DNA from: Christensenella sp. UBA5327
GTDB lineage: Bacteria; Bacillota; Clostridia; Christensenellales; Aristaeellaceae
Assembly (NCBI GenBank): GCA_002411105.1
Contig: DHQX01000023.1
Location: 53,205 to 115,460, forward strand
Direction: 5' to 3'
Length of the DNA: 62,256 nt
Position numbers and translations under genes: made by a program. A model generated the notes under the pieces. That model was given only the letters and a program-made list of their open reading frames with translations, did not search any database and was not told the origin of the DNA. Shown in pieces: positions 32,742-40,935 of the stretch (position 1 is the stretch's first letter; every line of letters begins with the position of its first letter).

Positions 32742-34166
32742 ATGAGCGAAAAGAAAAAACTGTTTGTGACAGAGACCATATTGCGGGACGCCCACCAGTC
32801 GCTGGCGGCCACCCGGATGCGCACAGAGGAGATGCTGCCGGTGGCAGGGCTGCTTGACGAGATCGGCTACTGGTCCCTGGAGTGCTGGGGCGGCGCCACC
32901 TTTGACAGCTGCCTGCGGTTCTTGAACGAGGACCCCTGGGAGCGGCTGCGGCAGCTGAGAAAGGCCATGCCCAACTCCAAGCTGCAGATGCTCCTGCGGG
33001 GGCAGAACCTCCTGGGCTACAAGCATTACGCCGACGACGTGGTGGATGAGTTCGTGCGGCTGACGCTTAAAAACGGCATCGACGTGGTGCGGGTGTTTGA
33101 CGCGCTCAACGACATGCGAAACCTGGAGACCGCCATCCGCAGCGTGAAGAAATATGGCGGGATCTGCGAGGCCTGCTTCAGCTATACCACCAGCCCCGTG
33201 CACGATGAGGCCTATTTTGTGGCCCTGGCCCGGGAGATGGAGGAGGCGGGGGCGGACACCATCTGCATCAAGGACATGGCCGGGCTGCTGCTGCCCAGCG
33301 CTGCCGCAAGCCTGGTGAAGGAGCTGAAAAAGCACATCACTGTGCCCATCCACCTGCACACCCACAACACCGCCGGCACCGGCACCCTCACCCTGATGGA
33401 GGCGGCCTGGGCAGGGGTGGACATTGTGGACTGTGCGCTGTCCCCCCTGGGCAGCGGCACCTCCCAGCCCGCCACCGAATCCCTGGTGGCAGCCCTGCAG
33501 GGCACCTCCCGGGACACGGGGCTGAATCTCAAGAAACTCACCCAGGCCGCCGCCTATTTCCAGGGCGTGGCCCAGCGCCTGGTGGATGAGGGCTTCTTTG
33601 TGCCAGGGCAGGTATTAAGGCCGGATGTGAAGGCGCTGATCTACCAGGTGCCTGGCGGGATGCTGTCAAACCTGCTCTCCCAGATGAAAAACGCCAATGC
33701 GATGGACAAGTATGAAGAGGTGCTGGCGGAGGTGCCGCGGGTACGGGCGGACTTCGGCTACCCGCCGCTGGTGACGCCCACCAGCCAGATCGTGGGCACC
33801 CAGGCGGTGCTCAACGTCCTGCAGGGGGAGCGCTACCGCTCCTTCACCAAGGAATCCCGAGCGCTGCTAAAAGGCGAATATGGCAGGTTGCCGGGGGAGA
33901 TCAACCAGGACATCCAGCGCATGGCGCTGGGCGACGAACCGCTGATCACCCAGCGTCCGGCTGACCTGATCGGGCCGGAGCTGGAGAAGTTCCGGGAGGA
34001 GAGCCGGGAGTTTGCCAGGAGCGAGGAGGATGTCCTCAGCTATGCCCTCTTCCCCCAGGTGGCGGAGAAGTTCCTCCGGGAGCGCAACGCCGGCGGCGCT
34101 CCAAAACCTGCCCCGGCCGCCACTGACCAGGGGCCGCGCGTCCTGTATGTGCAGGACAGGGCATAA
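32742..34166 (+). CDS. oadA: Carboxyltransferase (alpha) subunit, OadA type without its biotin domain
   Basis: 474 residues. It begins with TETILRDAHQSLAATRMRT, the conserved start of the carboxyltransferase barrel of oxaloacetate decarboxylase and pyruvate carboxylase. The likely carboxyl-lysine is in TICIKDMAG, and metal ligands are in HLHTHNTAG. It transfers the carboxyl group from oxaloacetate (or a related acid) to biotin. The protein ends where OadA proteins usually continue into the biotin-carrier domain, which is instead encoded at 31211. The order gamma, carrier, beta, alpha is therefore a split oxaloacetate-decarboxylase arrangement. Confidence 0.92.
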   Translation: MSEKKKLFVTETILRDAHQSLAATRMRTEEMLPVAGLLDEIGYWSLECWGGATFDSCLRFLNEDPWERLRQLRKAMPNSKLQMLLRGQNLLGYKHYADDVVDEFVRLTLKNGIDVVRVFDALNDMRNLETAIRSVKKYGGICEACFSYTTSPVHDEAYFVALAREMEEAGADTICIKDMAGLLLPSAAASLVKELKKHITVPIHLHTHNTAGTGTLTLMEAAWAGVDIVDCALSPLGSGTSQPATESLVAALQGTSRDTGLNLKKLTQAAAYFQGVAQRLVDEGFFVPGQVLRPDVKALIYQVPGGMLSNLLSQMKNANAMDKYEEVLAEVPRVRADFGYPPLVTPTSQIVGTQAVLNVLQGERYRSFTKESRALLKGEYGRLPGEINQDIQRMALGDEPLITQRPADLIGPELEKFREESREFARSEEDVLSYALFPQVAEKFLRERNAGGAPKPAPAATDQGPRVLYVQDRA

Positions 34167-34312
34167 GGAGGGAAGCCATCAGCCGTCAAAGCGGGGATAA
34201 GCCCGCCCATCAGCACAGGCATCCCGATCCCGGGCCCCAGGAAGGGCCCACCATCCGCGCGGCCTTTGAGGAATACCTGCAAACCGGCGCGGAACGCTAT
34301 GCGGGGCAGGGC

Positions 34313-35170
34313 ATGGACCGGATTGCTGCCCGGCTGACCAAATTCCTGCAGCAGGAGGACGCCCGGGATCTCGGGCTGTCCTCCTTGTTTTGTCTGGACG
34401 AGTTTGTGCTGGCCTCCCAGGGCGACAAGCGCCGCAGCGCCGAGATGGTGATGCGCTTTTATGCCTATCTGGACAGGCGCTATGGATATGCTTTTGACAG
34501 CGTTCTGGAGGGGGTGCGGCTGATTGACAACCCCACCCAGCGCCAGATCGAGATGGTGAAATACCTCCACGAGCCCCGCAGCCGGGCCGAGGTGGCCAGG
34601 CATTTTGGCATGGAGCCCCGCACCATCCGGAAAGACCTGCAGCAATTGGCCCAGGGCACCCAGTTTCTGGGCGTGGAATTAAAGGCGGAGTTCTCGGGCC
34701 GGGATTTGCGCTATCGTTCCTCCCTCCACCCGGTCTTTGTGGTGATGAATCTGTCCCAGGCCTATGCCGCCACGGTGGGCCTGCTGAAGCTGCTGGAAGC
34801 GGGTAGCGAGCAGTACGCCTTTTATGAGCAGCTGGCAGCCAATGTGTATGCCCAGCTGAGCGACTATGCCAAAAGCAGGCTCAGGGAGCAGGCGCCCCGA
34901 GAAGCGGCGCGGCTGGAAGCCCTGGGGCTGCGCATGACGCCGGAGTGGGAATCCCACCGGAAAAGCGCGGCAAACAGGCTACTGTACCTGGTGAAATCCG
35001 GCCAGCCCGCCACCCTCTCGGTCTACCGGCATGGGGAAGAGCAAACCTTCCGCCAGGCCCGGCTGGAGTGGGTGCGCCAGGACAGCTACCGGGTTCACCC
35101 CCGGCAGGGCAGCCCTTTCTCCATTAAGGAGGCGGATCTGCTGGCGATTGAGGAGCTGGACTACCGCTGA
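34313..35170 (+). CDS. HTH-containing putative transcriptional regulator downstream of the decarboxylase operon
   Basis: 285 residues from the first ATG, but the frame is open back to the oadA stop. Perfect AAGGAGGG sits 7 nt before an ATC codon at 34178, so an AUC-initiated product of 330 residues is likely. A DeoR-like helix-turn-helix lies at about residues 80-110 of the ATG form (RSRAEVARHFGMEPRTIRKD). The C-terminal part has no domain I recognise; it is helical, with a beta-rich end. It follows oadA by 11 nt in the AUC reading, so it is co-transcribed and may regulate the operon. Weak ribosome binding sequence precedes the ATG at 34313. Confidence 0.7.
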   Translation: MDRIAARLTKFLQQEDARDLGLSSLFCLDEFVLASQGDKRRSAEMVMRFYAYLDRRYGYAFDSVLEGVRLIDNPTQRQIEMVKYLHEPRSRAEVARHFGMEPRTIRKDLQQLAQGTQFLGVELKAEFSGRDLRYRSSLHPVFVVMNLSQAYAATVGLLKLLEAGSEQYAFYEQLAANVYAQLSDYAKSRLREQAPREAARLEALGLRMTPEWESHRKSAANRLLYLVKSGQPATLSVYRHGEEQTFRQARLEWVRQDSYRVHPRQGSPFSIKEADLLAIEELDYR

Positions 35171-35245
35171 GAAAACGCCCTTTTAACTGATGCAGAATCA
35201 TACCCCAGATAGAAAAGCGGCACGCGAGTTGCCTGTGTTGTTACC

Positions 35246-35284
35246 CCTTGATTTGTTATTATTTAGCTAATAAATCAAGGAGGG
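35246..35284 (+). promoter_or_regulatory. Hairpin that would mask the ribosome binding site of the next gene
   Basis: CCTTGATTT (35246-35254) is the exact complement of AAATCAAGG (35272-35280), whose last bases form part of the AAGGAGGG ribosome binding site of the gene at 35292. The 17-nt loop is AT-rich. This could limit translation, for example in a temperature-dependent way, or be a protein site. There is no proof of function. Confidence 0.45.
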
Positions 35285-35291
35285 AAAAACC

Positions 35292-36614
35292 ATGAGACAG
35301 AAACTGAATTTGAAACGCATCCCCCACGACCAGCCGGACTTCCCCGGCATGGACGCCCAGATCGACCGGCTGAAGCGCCTGGTGTTCAACCCCCACCTGT
35401 GGGAGGGCGAGCAGCCCGCCCTGTGGCTGGGGGAAATCCTGGCCTTCCAGGCAGAAGACGGCAGCTTTGCCCTGGTGGACAGCCCCCGGATTGAAAGCGA
35501 TGCCCGGGTGAGCTACTATTACGAGCCCAGCTACCTGTGCTGCGCCTTGCTGATGCGGGAGGCACTGCGCCATCCCGCGCTGGATCAGGAGGTGAGCAAG
35601 GCGCTGCAGCGCGGCCTGGCCTTTTGCTGCGGGCGGGGCCTTCAGGGGCACGGGTTTGAGAGCGAGCAGGGCGAGGAGCGGGCCATGGGCTGGTTTTTGA
35701 CCTGCGGGCTGGAGGATTTTTTGCTGTCCTACCCGGAGCTGGCGCCGGAATTCACCCAGCTGACCCGGCAGTTGCTGGAAGAATGGACCCGGGTCTTTGT
35801 CTACGGCAGCCTGATGAGCACCGGGATACGCCATCAAGCCCTGCACATGGCCGTATACCAGGGCCAGGGGCACATCCAGGGCTATACCCTCTACGATCTG
35901 GGGCCCTACCCCGCAGCCAGGCAGGGGGGTCATGGCAGCGTGCAGGGAGAGGTGTATCAGGTGCACCGGCTGACGTTGGGGCGGCTGGATGAGATCGAAG
36001 GCGAGGGGCGGCTGTTTCGCCGTTATCCAGCGCTTGTACACGGCGAACGGTTCATCCTGCATGCGGAGGTGTACCTGTATGCGGATGAGGCGCAGGGTGC
36101 TCGGGTGGTTGATGAGGCCAGCCAGCCCTATGGCCCCCCTCGGGATGATCTGGTCTGGTACGCTGCCTATGGCACCAATATCGATGAAAAGCGTCTGGGC
36201 TATTACATCAAAGGGGGCAGATATGAGGTGAACGGCAAGCATTATAAAGGCTGCCGGGACAAGGCCCCGCCCATCCAGACCATGCCTGTCACCCTGTGCT
36301 ATGAGCGCTATTTTGCCAAGCGATCCCCCAGCTGGGGCTTGCAGGGCGTCGCCTTTCTGGACATGGCGCAGCCCGGAAACACCCCTGGCCGCGCCTACCT
36401 GATCACCCGAGAGCAATATCAGGATATCCAGCAGCAGGAAGGCCCCGGGTGGTACCATGAGGATGTTCTGCTGGGCAGCTACCATGGAATTCAGGTGCGC
36501 ACCCTGACCCATGGCCAGCGGATTTCCCCAGAGACCGAGCCTTCCCAGCGATACATGGAGGTGATCAAGGGGGCGGCCTGGAGCCTGTTTGGGCAGGACC
36601 GGGCTGTATTTTGA
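35292..36614 (+). CDS. Fusion protein with two gamma-glutamylcyclotransferase-like domains
   Basis: 440 residues. Residues 1-165 form a helical domain with FQAEDGSFALVDSP and YYYEPSYLCCALLM, vaguely like alpha/alpha-barrel proteins. A first AIG2/GGCT-like domain begins at about 168 with VFVYGSLM and includes LDEIEGEG. A second begins at about 289 with YAAYGTNID. GGCT-like enzymes cleave gamma-glutamyl or gamma-glutamylamine bonds to form 5-oxoproline; substrates here are unknown. Monocistronic, with AAGGAGGG and the possible masking hairpin upstream and a strong terminator downstream. Confidence 0.8.
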   Translation: MRQKLNLKRIPHDQPDFPGMDAQIDRLKRLVFNPHLWEGEQPALWLGEILAFQAEDGSFALVDSPRIESDARVSYYYEPSYLCCALLMREALRHPALDQEVSKALQRGLAFCCGRGLQGHGFESEQGEERAMGWFLTCGLEDFLLSYPELAPEFTQLTRQLLEEWTRVFVYGSLMSTGIRHQALHMAVYQGQGHIQGYTLYDLGPYPAARQGGHGSVQGEVYQVHRLTLGRLDEIEGEGRLFRRYPALVHGERFILHAEVYLYADEAQGARVVDEASQPYGPPRDDLVWYAAYGTNIDEKRLGYYIKGGRYEVNGKHYKGCRDKAPPIQTMPVTLCYERYFAKRSPSWGLQGVAFLDMAQPGNTPGRAYLITREQYQDIQQQEGPGWYHEDVLLGSYHGIQVRTLTHGQRISPETEPSQRYMEVIKGAAWSLFGQDRAVF

Positions 36615-36649
36615 GGCGGCGGGAACATGTGCCCCGGGCCATGGCAGGC

Positions 36650-36683
36650 AAAGGCCCTCGCGGATAAACCCGCGAGGGCCTTT
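36650..36683. terminator. Bidirectional terminator
   Basis: A 14-bp perfect GC-rich stem, left arm 36650-36663 and right arm 36670-36683, with A-run and T-run ends lies between convergent genes, so it can act on both strands. Confidence 0.85.
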
Positions 36684-36710
36684 GTACAGCAGCTGGTTTG
36701 ATGCCCCTGC

Positions 36711-37475
36711 TTATGACCGGGAGGCTTTCCGCCTTCGGCCCAGAAAGAGCCACAAGGCCAGCGCCAGCATCACGGCGCCCCGGGCGAAATAGGCGGCGGC
36801 AAGGGCATCGCCCTGGGCTGTCATGTGGTAATCGATGAAGTTGAACAGGGCGTGAAAAAGCATCAGCACCGGAATATGCTCAAGCAGCAGAGCAATTTCC
36901 GCTGCCAGCCAGCCGAATATCAGGGCGCTGAGCACTGTGAGGGCCACCATCAGGGCAGAGCGGGCCATCAGGGCCGAAGAGGCGTGTCCCAACCCAAACA
37001 GCAGGCTGGAAGCCACCACCGCGCCGCCGGTGCTGAAGGATTTTTGCAGCAGGTGCAGGATGAGGCCGCGGAAGTACAGCTCTTCTGCCAGGCCCACCGT
37101 GAGGGTGAAAAACAGGGTGGCCAGGCAGAGGGCAGGGGCGGTGAAGGCGATGCCGGTCACCAGCGCCGGCAGAAAAACCAGCAGCAGCGGCAGGCCGTAA
37201 TAGAAAGCGGCGAAGCCCGCGCGGGATCCGCCCTGAAGAAGCAGATCCCGTTTGCTGATCCGCTTCCAGCGGCCGTACAGGAGGAGGGGAATCAGGCTCA
37301 GCAGCATAAAGGCGGCCTGCAACAGGCGGGAAGCGGGGCCGTCCAGGTGATTGACGACCGCGATCACCCCTGAAACAACCGGGAAGGCGATGATGACAAG
37401 CGTCCAGAGCGCGGCTTTCAGGAGGCTGCGGAGTTTTCCCGGTGCGCCCGCATTATTCAAGGCCGATATACACAA
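36711..37475 (-). CDS. CPBP-family intramembrane metalloprotease (CAAX protease-like)
   Basis: Up to 254 residues with about eight hydrophobic segments. The CPBP/Abi motifs are present: EELYFRG (two Glu and Arg), FGLGHAS and LFHALFNF (His). Such membrane proteases process prenylated proteins in eukaryotes; bacterial members often confer bacteriocin self-immunity or process membrane proteins. The start is uncertain: TTG at 37475 (overlapping the upstream gene by 23 nt) or TTG at 37460; neither has a strong ribosome binding site. It is translated after the glycosidase gene on the same strand. Confidence 0.85.
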   Translation of the reverse strand: MCISALNNAGAPGKLRSLLKAALWTLVIIAFPVVSGVIAVVNHLDGPASRLLQAAFMLLSLIPLLLYGRWKRISKRDLLLQGGSRAGFAAFYYGLPLLLVFLPALVTGIAFTAPALCLATLFFTLTVGLAEELYFRGLILHLLQKSFSTGGAVVASSLLFGLGHASSALMARSALMVALTVLSALIFGWLAAEIALLLEHIPVLMLFHALFNFIDYHMTAQGDALAAAYFARGAVMLALALWLFLGRRRKASRS

Positions 37476-38334
37476 TATCCGTCAGCCGCCTGCCGCCCTT
37501 GTAGGGGGCGTTGATGACCTCGCCGTTGAACCACAGGATGGCGGACTGGCCCCCATCCAGATTGTAGGCGGTCTGGCAGCCCAGATCCTTCATCAGCTGG
37601 CTGAGGGCCTCGATGGTCAGACCGCGGTTTTTGCCGCTGCGGCCATCAGCCACCACAAACACATAGTGCCCCGGGGCGATGTAGCCCAGGGCCGAGCGGG
37701 GGTTGGCCTGGCGGATTTTGGAGTCGGACTTGGTGATCACCTCGCCTGATTCCAGCAGCTGGGGGCCAAAGAGGAAGGAATGCCAGATGCCGCCGGTCTC
37801 AAGCACCGCGTTCAGGTCCATCTCCCGGCGCTTGTAGGTGGCCATCCGGCCGTCCGCGAGGATCAGGCAGTTGTCCCGCACACGGTTCTCGCTTTTGCGG
37901 TAGAGGGTGCCGTTGGCCACCACCAGGCCCGCGTCAAGGAGGCTGGCATAGTCCCCGGTCATGGCCAGGATGGCCTTGCTGTCCCCGGCGATGGTTTTCA
38001 CCGAGCGCATGTTGCCCTTCCATTTGTCAAGGGCAAAGGCGCGCCTTAAGTACTGGACGGAGGAGACATAGATCTCCGCTACCGCGATGTCGGTCTTGTG
38101 CTCCTCCAGGCGGGATTTGGTGATTTTGATGTTGATATGCTCACTCTGGTAGCTGTCGTCCGTGATGATGGGCGCGGCCCCGGCTTCCAGGAAGGTGCCC
38201 TCAGGCGCATTGGCCCTGAGGTCTGTGAGGGCGGAAACCGGCGTGATCTCATCAGCCGCCTGGGCAGGATGAGCGCCTGGCAGCAGGGTGAGGAGGGCCA
38301 GCATCAGGATGATGGCGCGGATGTATCTTTTCAT
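37453..38334 (-). CDS. Secreted phosphodiester glycosidase (NAGPA family)
   Basis: 293 residues with a signal peptide (MKRYIRAIILMLALLTLLPG, cleavage near PAQAA). The C-terminal half carries NAGPA-domain hallmarks: ALGYIAPGHYVFVVADGR and YNLDGGQSAILWF. Bacterial relatives cleave GlcNAc-1-phosphodiester linkages, for example in wall teichoic acid or polymers. It would act outside the membrane on cell envelope polymers. It precedes the CAAX protease with a 23-nt overlap. Confidence 0.9.
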   Translation of the reverse strand: MKRYIRAIILMLALLTLLPGAHPAQAADEITPVSALTDLRANAPEGTFLEAGAAPIITDDSYQSEHINIKITKSRLEEHKTDIAVAEIYVSSVQYLRRAFALDKWKGNMRSVKTIAGDSKAILAMTGDYASLLDAGLVVANGTLYRKSENRVRDNCLILADGRMATYKRREMDLNAVLETGGIWHSFLFGPQLLESGEVITKSDSKIRQANPRSALGYIAPGHYVFVVADGRSGKNRGLTIEALSQLMKDLGCQTAYNLDGGQSAILWFNGEVINAPYKGGRRLTDIVYIGLE

Positions 38335-38421
38335 GGTTCCCTTTCCGGTGCGTGGAATAGCAGGCGTTGCCTGCGCAGCACATTGTACGCTTTTTCCGCA
38401 GGCAGAACAAGCCTTGCCGAT

Positions 38422-39864
38422 CTACACCGGGATGTAGCCCTCCAGATTCTTCCGGTCATATGGGCCTGTTTTCAATAGCTGCTCCATGGCGAAAACCGCG
38501 TGAGTGCCGGTTTCCCTGTGCTGGCGGCCCACCTTTTGGGGCACCGCCTGGGGGGTGACATAGGCCACCCGGTAGGTTTTGTCCGGGGCCACCTCATCCT
38601 CCCCGGCAAAAACCCGCTGGATGCGCTGGCCATAGGGGTTTTCCAACTTGAAATAGATCAGAAGGCCGCTGTTTCGTTTGATGTAGCCTCCCATCTGCTT
38701 GAAGGGCGTGGGGGAGAAGGTGCTCTCCAGGTTGTCCTCAAGCATCTGGACCATCTCCTGGCCTGTCATCTCCGCCGTCATGACCATGGGGTCCATGGGC
38801 ACGATGTGGTAGAGGTCCCGCCTGGTGAGGCGGCCCTTTTTGATGGCGCCGCCATAGCGCCAGCCGTTGGAAAAGGCGATGGGAAGGCCGGTTGTATGCC
38901 GCATGGCGTCCAGCAGCAGATAGTCCATCGTGCCATAGAAGGAGCTGGCCCGGTGCAGATCGATTTTTGTGCGGCCCACCGTTTCATCCAGAAAGGCTTT
39001 GTATTGGTTGAGCACCGGGTCTTTGTGCAGCTGGGCCAGCATGCCCCGGTCCTGGGGGACGGAGGTGTCAAGCACGGTGTACTCGTGCTGAATATCGGCA
39101 ATTCTTTTGTTCTCCACCCTAAGCCGCAAAAAGCCCATGGCGGAGGCCAGGGCCCCGGACTGGATGATGTAGGCGCTTCCCACCTTCTGCGGGTGGCGCA
39201 CCCGGTTGTGGGTGTGGCCGGAGAGGCACAGGTCGATGCCCGCCACCTGCTCCAGCAGGGCGATGTCCTGAGGATAGCCCAGGTGGGAGAGCAGGATGAC
39301 CAGGTCAGCGCCCCTTTTGCGCAGCGCCAGGGCATGCTTTTTGGCTTCGGCGATGCCATCGGTGAAATCCGCCCCCTCCCAGAACACCGGGGGCATGTTT
39401 TTCTGGATGATGTTGGAGGCGATGCCGATGATGCCCACCTTCAGCCCGTTTTTTTCAAGCATGGCGGTGGGCTTGAAAAACAGCTTTTTTGTTCCCGCGT
39501 GGTACACATTGGCCGCCAGGATGGGGTAGCCCAGCTCTGTCTCCAGGCCTTTGAGATGCCTGGGGGTGTAGGCGGCGTCCCAGTGGAAGGTCATGGCGTC
39601 AATGCCCAGGGCCTTCAGGTAGGGCAGCATCACCCGGCCTTTGGTCTTAATCGCCTCATAGCTGCCGTGAAGGGTGTCGCCGTTGTCAAACACCAGCACT
39701 TCTTCCGGGTATTGCTGGCGGTAAGCCTTGATTTTGGTGAGGATGCGGGGGTAGCCGCCCAGGGTTTCCACCTGAAAGCCGCCGGGGGTGTAGCGCGCAT
39801 CGCCGTGGGGGAACAGGTTGGCATGGGTGTCGTTGATCTGCACAATGCTGAGGGTTTTGGACAT
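38422..39864 (-). CDS. Cytoplasmic bifunctional metallophosphatase/5'-nucleotidase, SoxB-like variant
   Basis: 480 residues without a signal peptide. Metallophosphatase motifs: NDTHANLFPHGD, DNGDTLHG, LSHLGYPQD and SGHTHNRVRHP; a 5'-nucleotidase C-terminal domain starts near residue 295 (GRTKIDLHR, SNGWRYGGAIKKG). Where UshA-type enzymes have GNHE, this protein has TFHWDAAYTP, resembling the HW-type motif of SoxB proteins. It likely hydrolyses a phosphorylated nucleotide or related ester in the cytoplasm. Divergent from the flavin reductase operon. Confidence 0.88.
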   Translation of the reverse strand: MSKTLSIVQINDTHANLFPHGDARYTPGGFQVETLGGYPRILTKIKAYRQQYPEEVLVFDNGDTLHGSYEAIKTKGRVMLPYLKALGIDAMTFHWDAAYTPRHLKGLETELGYPILAANVYHAGTKKLFFKPTAMLEKNGLKVGIIGIASNIIQKNMPPVFWEGADFTDGIAEAKKHALALRKRGADLVILLSHLGYPQDIALLEQVAGIDLCLSGHTHNRVRHPQKVGSAYIIQSGALASAMGFLRLRVENKRIADIQHEYTVLDTSVPQDRGMLAQLHKDPVLNQYKAFLDETVGRTKIDLHRASSFYGTMDYLLLDAMRHTTGLPIAFSNGWRYGGAIKKGRLTRRDLYHIVPMDPMVMTAEMTGQEMVQMLEDNLESTFSPTPFKQMGGYIKRNSGLLIYFKLENPYGQRIQRVFAGEDEVAPDKTYRVAYVTPQAVPQKVGRQHRETGTHAVFAMEQLLKTGPYDRKNLEGYIPV

Positions 39865-39932
39865 GCTGACACTCCTTTCTGCATAGTGAGAGTATACCCG
39901 GGCCGCTGTTTAGGGATATAGAAAAATGGATA

Positions 39933-39958
39933 TATAATGGTTGCCGGGCAATGCCCGG
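39933..39958 (+). promoter_or_regulatory. Promoter -10 and leader palindrome of the FMN reductase operon
   Basis: TATAAT at 39933-39938 is followed by a perfect 7+1+7 palindrome CCGGGCAATGCCCGG (39944-39958) at or just after the start point, the position of a repressor operator. The -35 is weak. Confidence 0.5.
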
Positions 39959-39985
39959 GATTACCATGCCAAGGAGACTTTTTTT

Positions 39986-40552
39986 ATGTTGAAGATCGCA
40001 ATCATCACCGGCAGCGTCAGGCCCACCCGGGTGAACGAGCAGGTGGCCAGGTGGGTGCTGACAGAGGCGCAAAAGCGCGGTGACGCCGAATATACGCTGG
40101 TGGACATCAAAGACTTTGATCTGCCGCTGCTGGACGAGGCGCTGCCTGCGGGCTATGGCCAGTATGCCAACGCGCATACCAAGAAGTGGGCGGATACCAT
40201 CAGGCCCTTTGACGGTTTTGTCTTTGTGACGCCTGAGCATAACCACTCCACCAGCTCCGCGCTTAAAAACGCGCTGGATTATCTGTTTGCCGAGTGGAAC
40301 AACAAGGCGGTGGGCTTTGTGAGCTATGGCAGCGCCTATGGCGTGCGCGCGGTGGAGCACCTGCGCCAGATCGCGGGGGAGCTGCAGCTGGCCGATGTGC
40401 GCACCGGCGTTCAGATGAGCCTGTTCACCGACTTCACCGACAACAGCACGGTCTTCAAGCCTGACCCCAGGCATCTGGACACGCTCAAGGAAATGTTGGA
40501 TCAGCTTGTAGCCTGGAGCGGGGCGCTAAAACCCCTGCGCAAGGGGGCATAA
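39986..40552 (+). CDS. NADPH-dependent FMN reductase-like flavoprotein
   Basis: 188 residues of flavodoxin-like fold. IITGSVRPTRVNEQV forms the phosphate loop for FMN, and TPEHNHSTSSALKNALDYL is the second FMN contact typical of the family. It reduces FMN, quinones or azo compounds using NAD(P)H. The ATG at 39986 follows AAGGAGACTTTTTTT; the longer in-frame extension has no site. It is co-transcribed with a glutaredoxin-like gene 2 nt downstream. Confidence 0.9.
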   Translation: MLKIAIITGSVRPTRVNEQVARWVLTEAQKRGDAEYTLVDIKDFDLPLLDEALPAGYGQYANAHTKKWADTIRPFDGFVFVTPEHNHSTSSALKNALDYLFAEWNNKAVGFVSYGSAYGVRAVEHLRQIAGELQLADVRTGVQMSLFTDFTDNSTVFKPDPRHLDTLKEMLDQLVAWSGALKPLRKGA

Positions 40553-40554
40553 AA

Positions 40555-40815
40555 ATGGCGAAGATCACCCTGTATCATTTTGAAGGCTGCCCCGCCTGCC
40601 AGGACGCCAAGGCCTGGATCGCCCAGCTGCAATCCGAGAAGCCGGAGCTGAAAAACGCTGTGATTGAGATGGTGGATGTGCACAAAACCCCCGGGTTCAA
40701 GGCGCCCGCCCCCTTCCAGTATGTGCCCACCTTCTTTGTGGATGAGCGCAAGGTGCTGGAGGGCAATGTGTCCAAGGACAAGGTGGAATACCTGATGCGC
40801 GCTGTGCTGCAATAA
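40555..40815 (+). CDS. Glutaredoxin/thioredoxin-like small redox protein
   Basis: 86 residues with the redox motif CPAC at positions 12-15 and a cis-proline region (QYVPTFFVDERKVLEG). It would carry out thiol-disulfide exchange in the cytoplasm. The ATG lies 2 nt after the flavoprotein stop codon, so the two probably act together in a redox pathway. A terminator follows. Confidence 0.88.
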   Translation: MAKITLYHFEGCPACQDAKAWIAQLQSEKPELKNAVIEMVDVHKTPGFKAPAPFQYVPTFFVDERKVLEGNVSKDKVEYLMRAVLQ

Positions 40816-40839
40816 AGGCGCATTTGACCATGAAAAGTT

Positions 40840-40877
40840 GGGGCCGCCGAGACAATCCGGCAGCCCCACCCTTTTTT
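40840..40877 (+). terminator. Intrinsic terminator of the FMN reductase-glutaredoxin operon
   Basis: A GC-rich stem (40840-40849 with 40858-40867, one mismatch) followed by CCTTTTTTT. Confidence 0.85.
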
Positions 40878-40894
40878 TGATATGAAGGAAGGAT

Positions 40895-40918
40895 CCCGGG
40901 GGCGTTACCGCCCCCGGG
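40895..40918 (-). terminator. Hairpin downstream of the RCC1 gene
   Basis: A perfect 10-bp G+C stem (40895-40904 with 40909-40918, loop TTAC) lies 17 nt past the RCC1 stop on the minus strand. The downstream sequence is only moderately T-rich. Confidence 0.6.
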
Positions 40919-40935
40919 GGAGGTGCGGGAGTTGA

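Noticed and set aside
35259..36512. A 417-codon minus-strand frame opposite the GGCT fusion gene
   Set aside because: Shadow; the plus strand has clear family motifs and a ribosome binding site.
38500..39921. A 473-codon plus-strand frame opposite the metallophosphatase
   Set aside because: Shadow; it extends into the divergent promoter and lacks any family signature.
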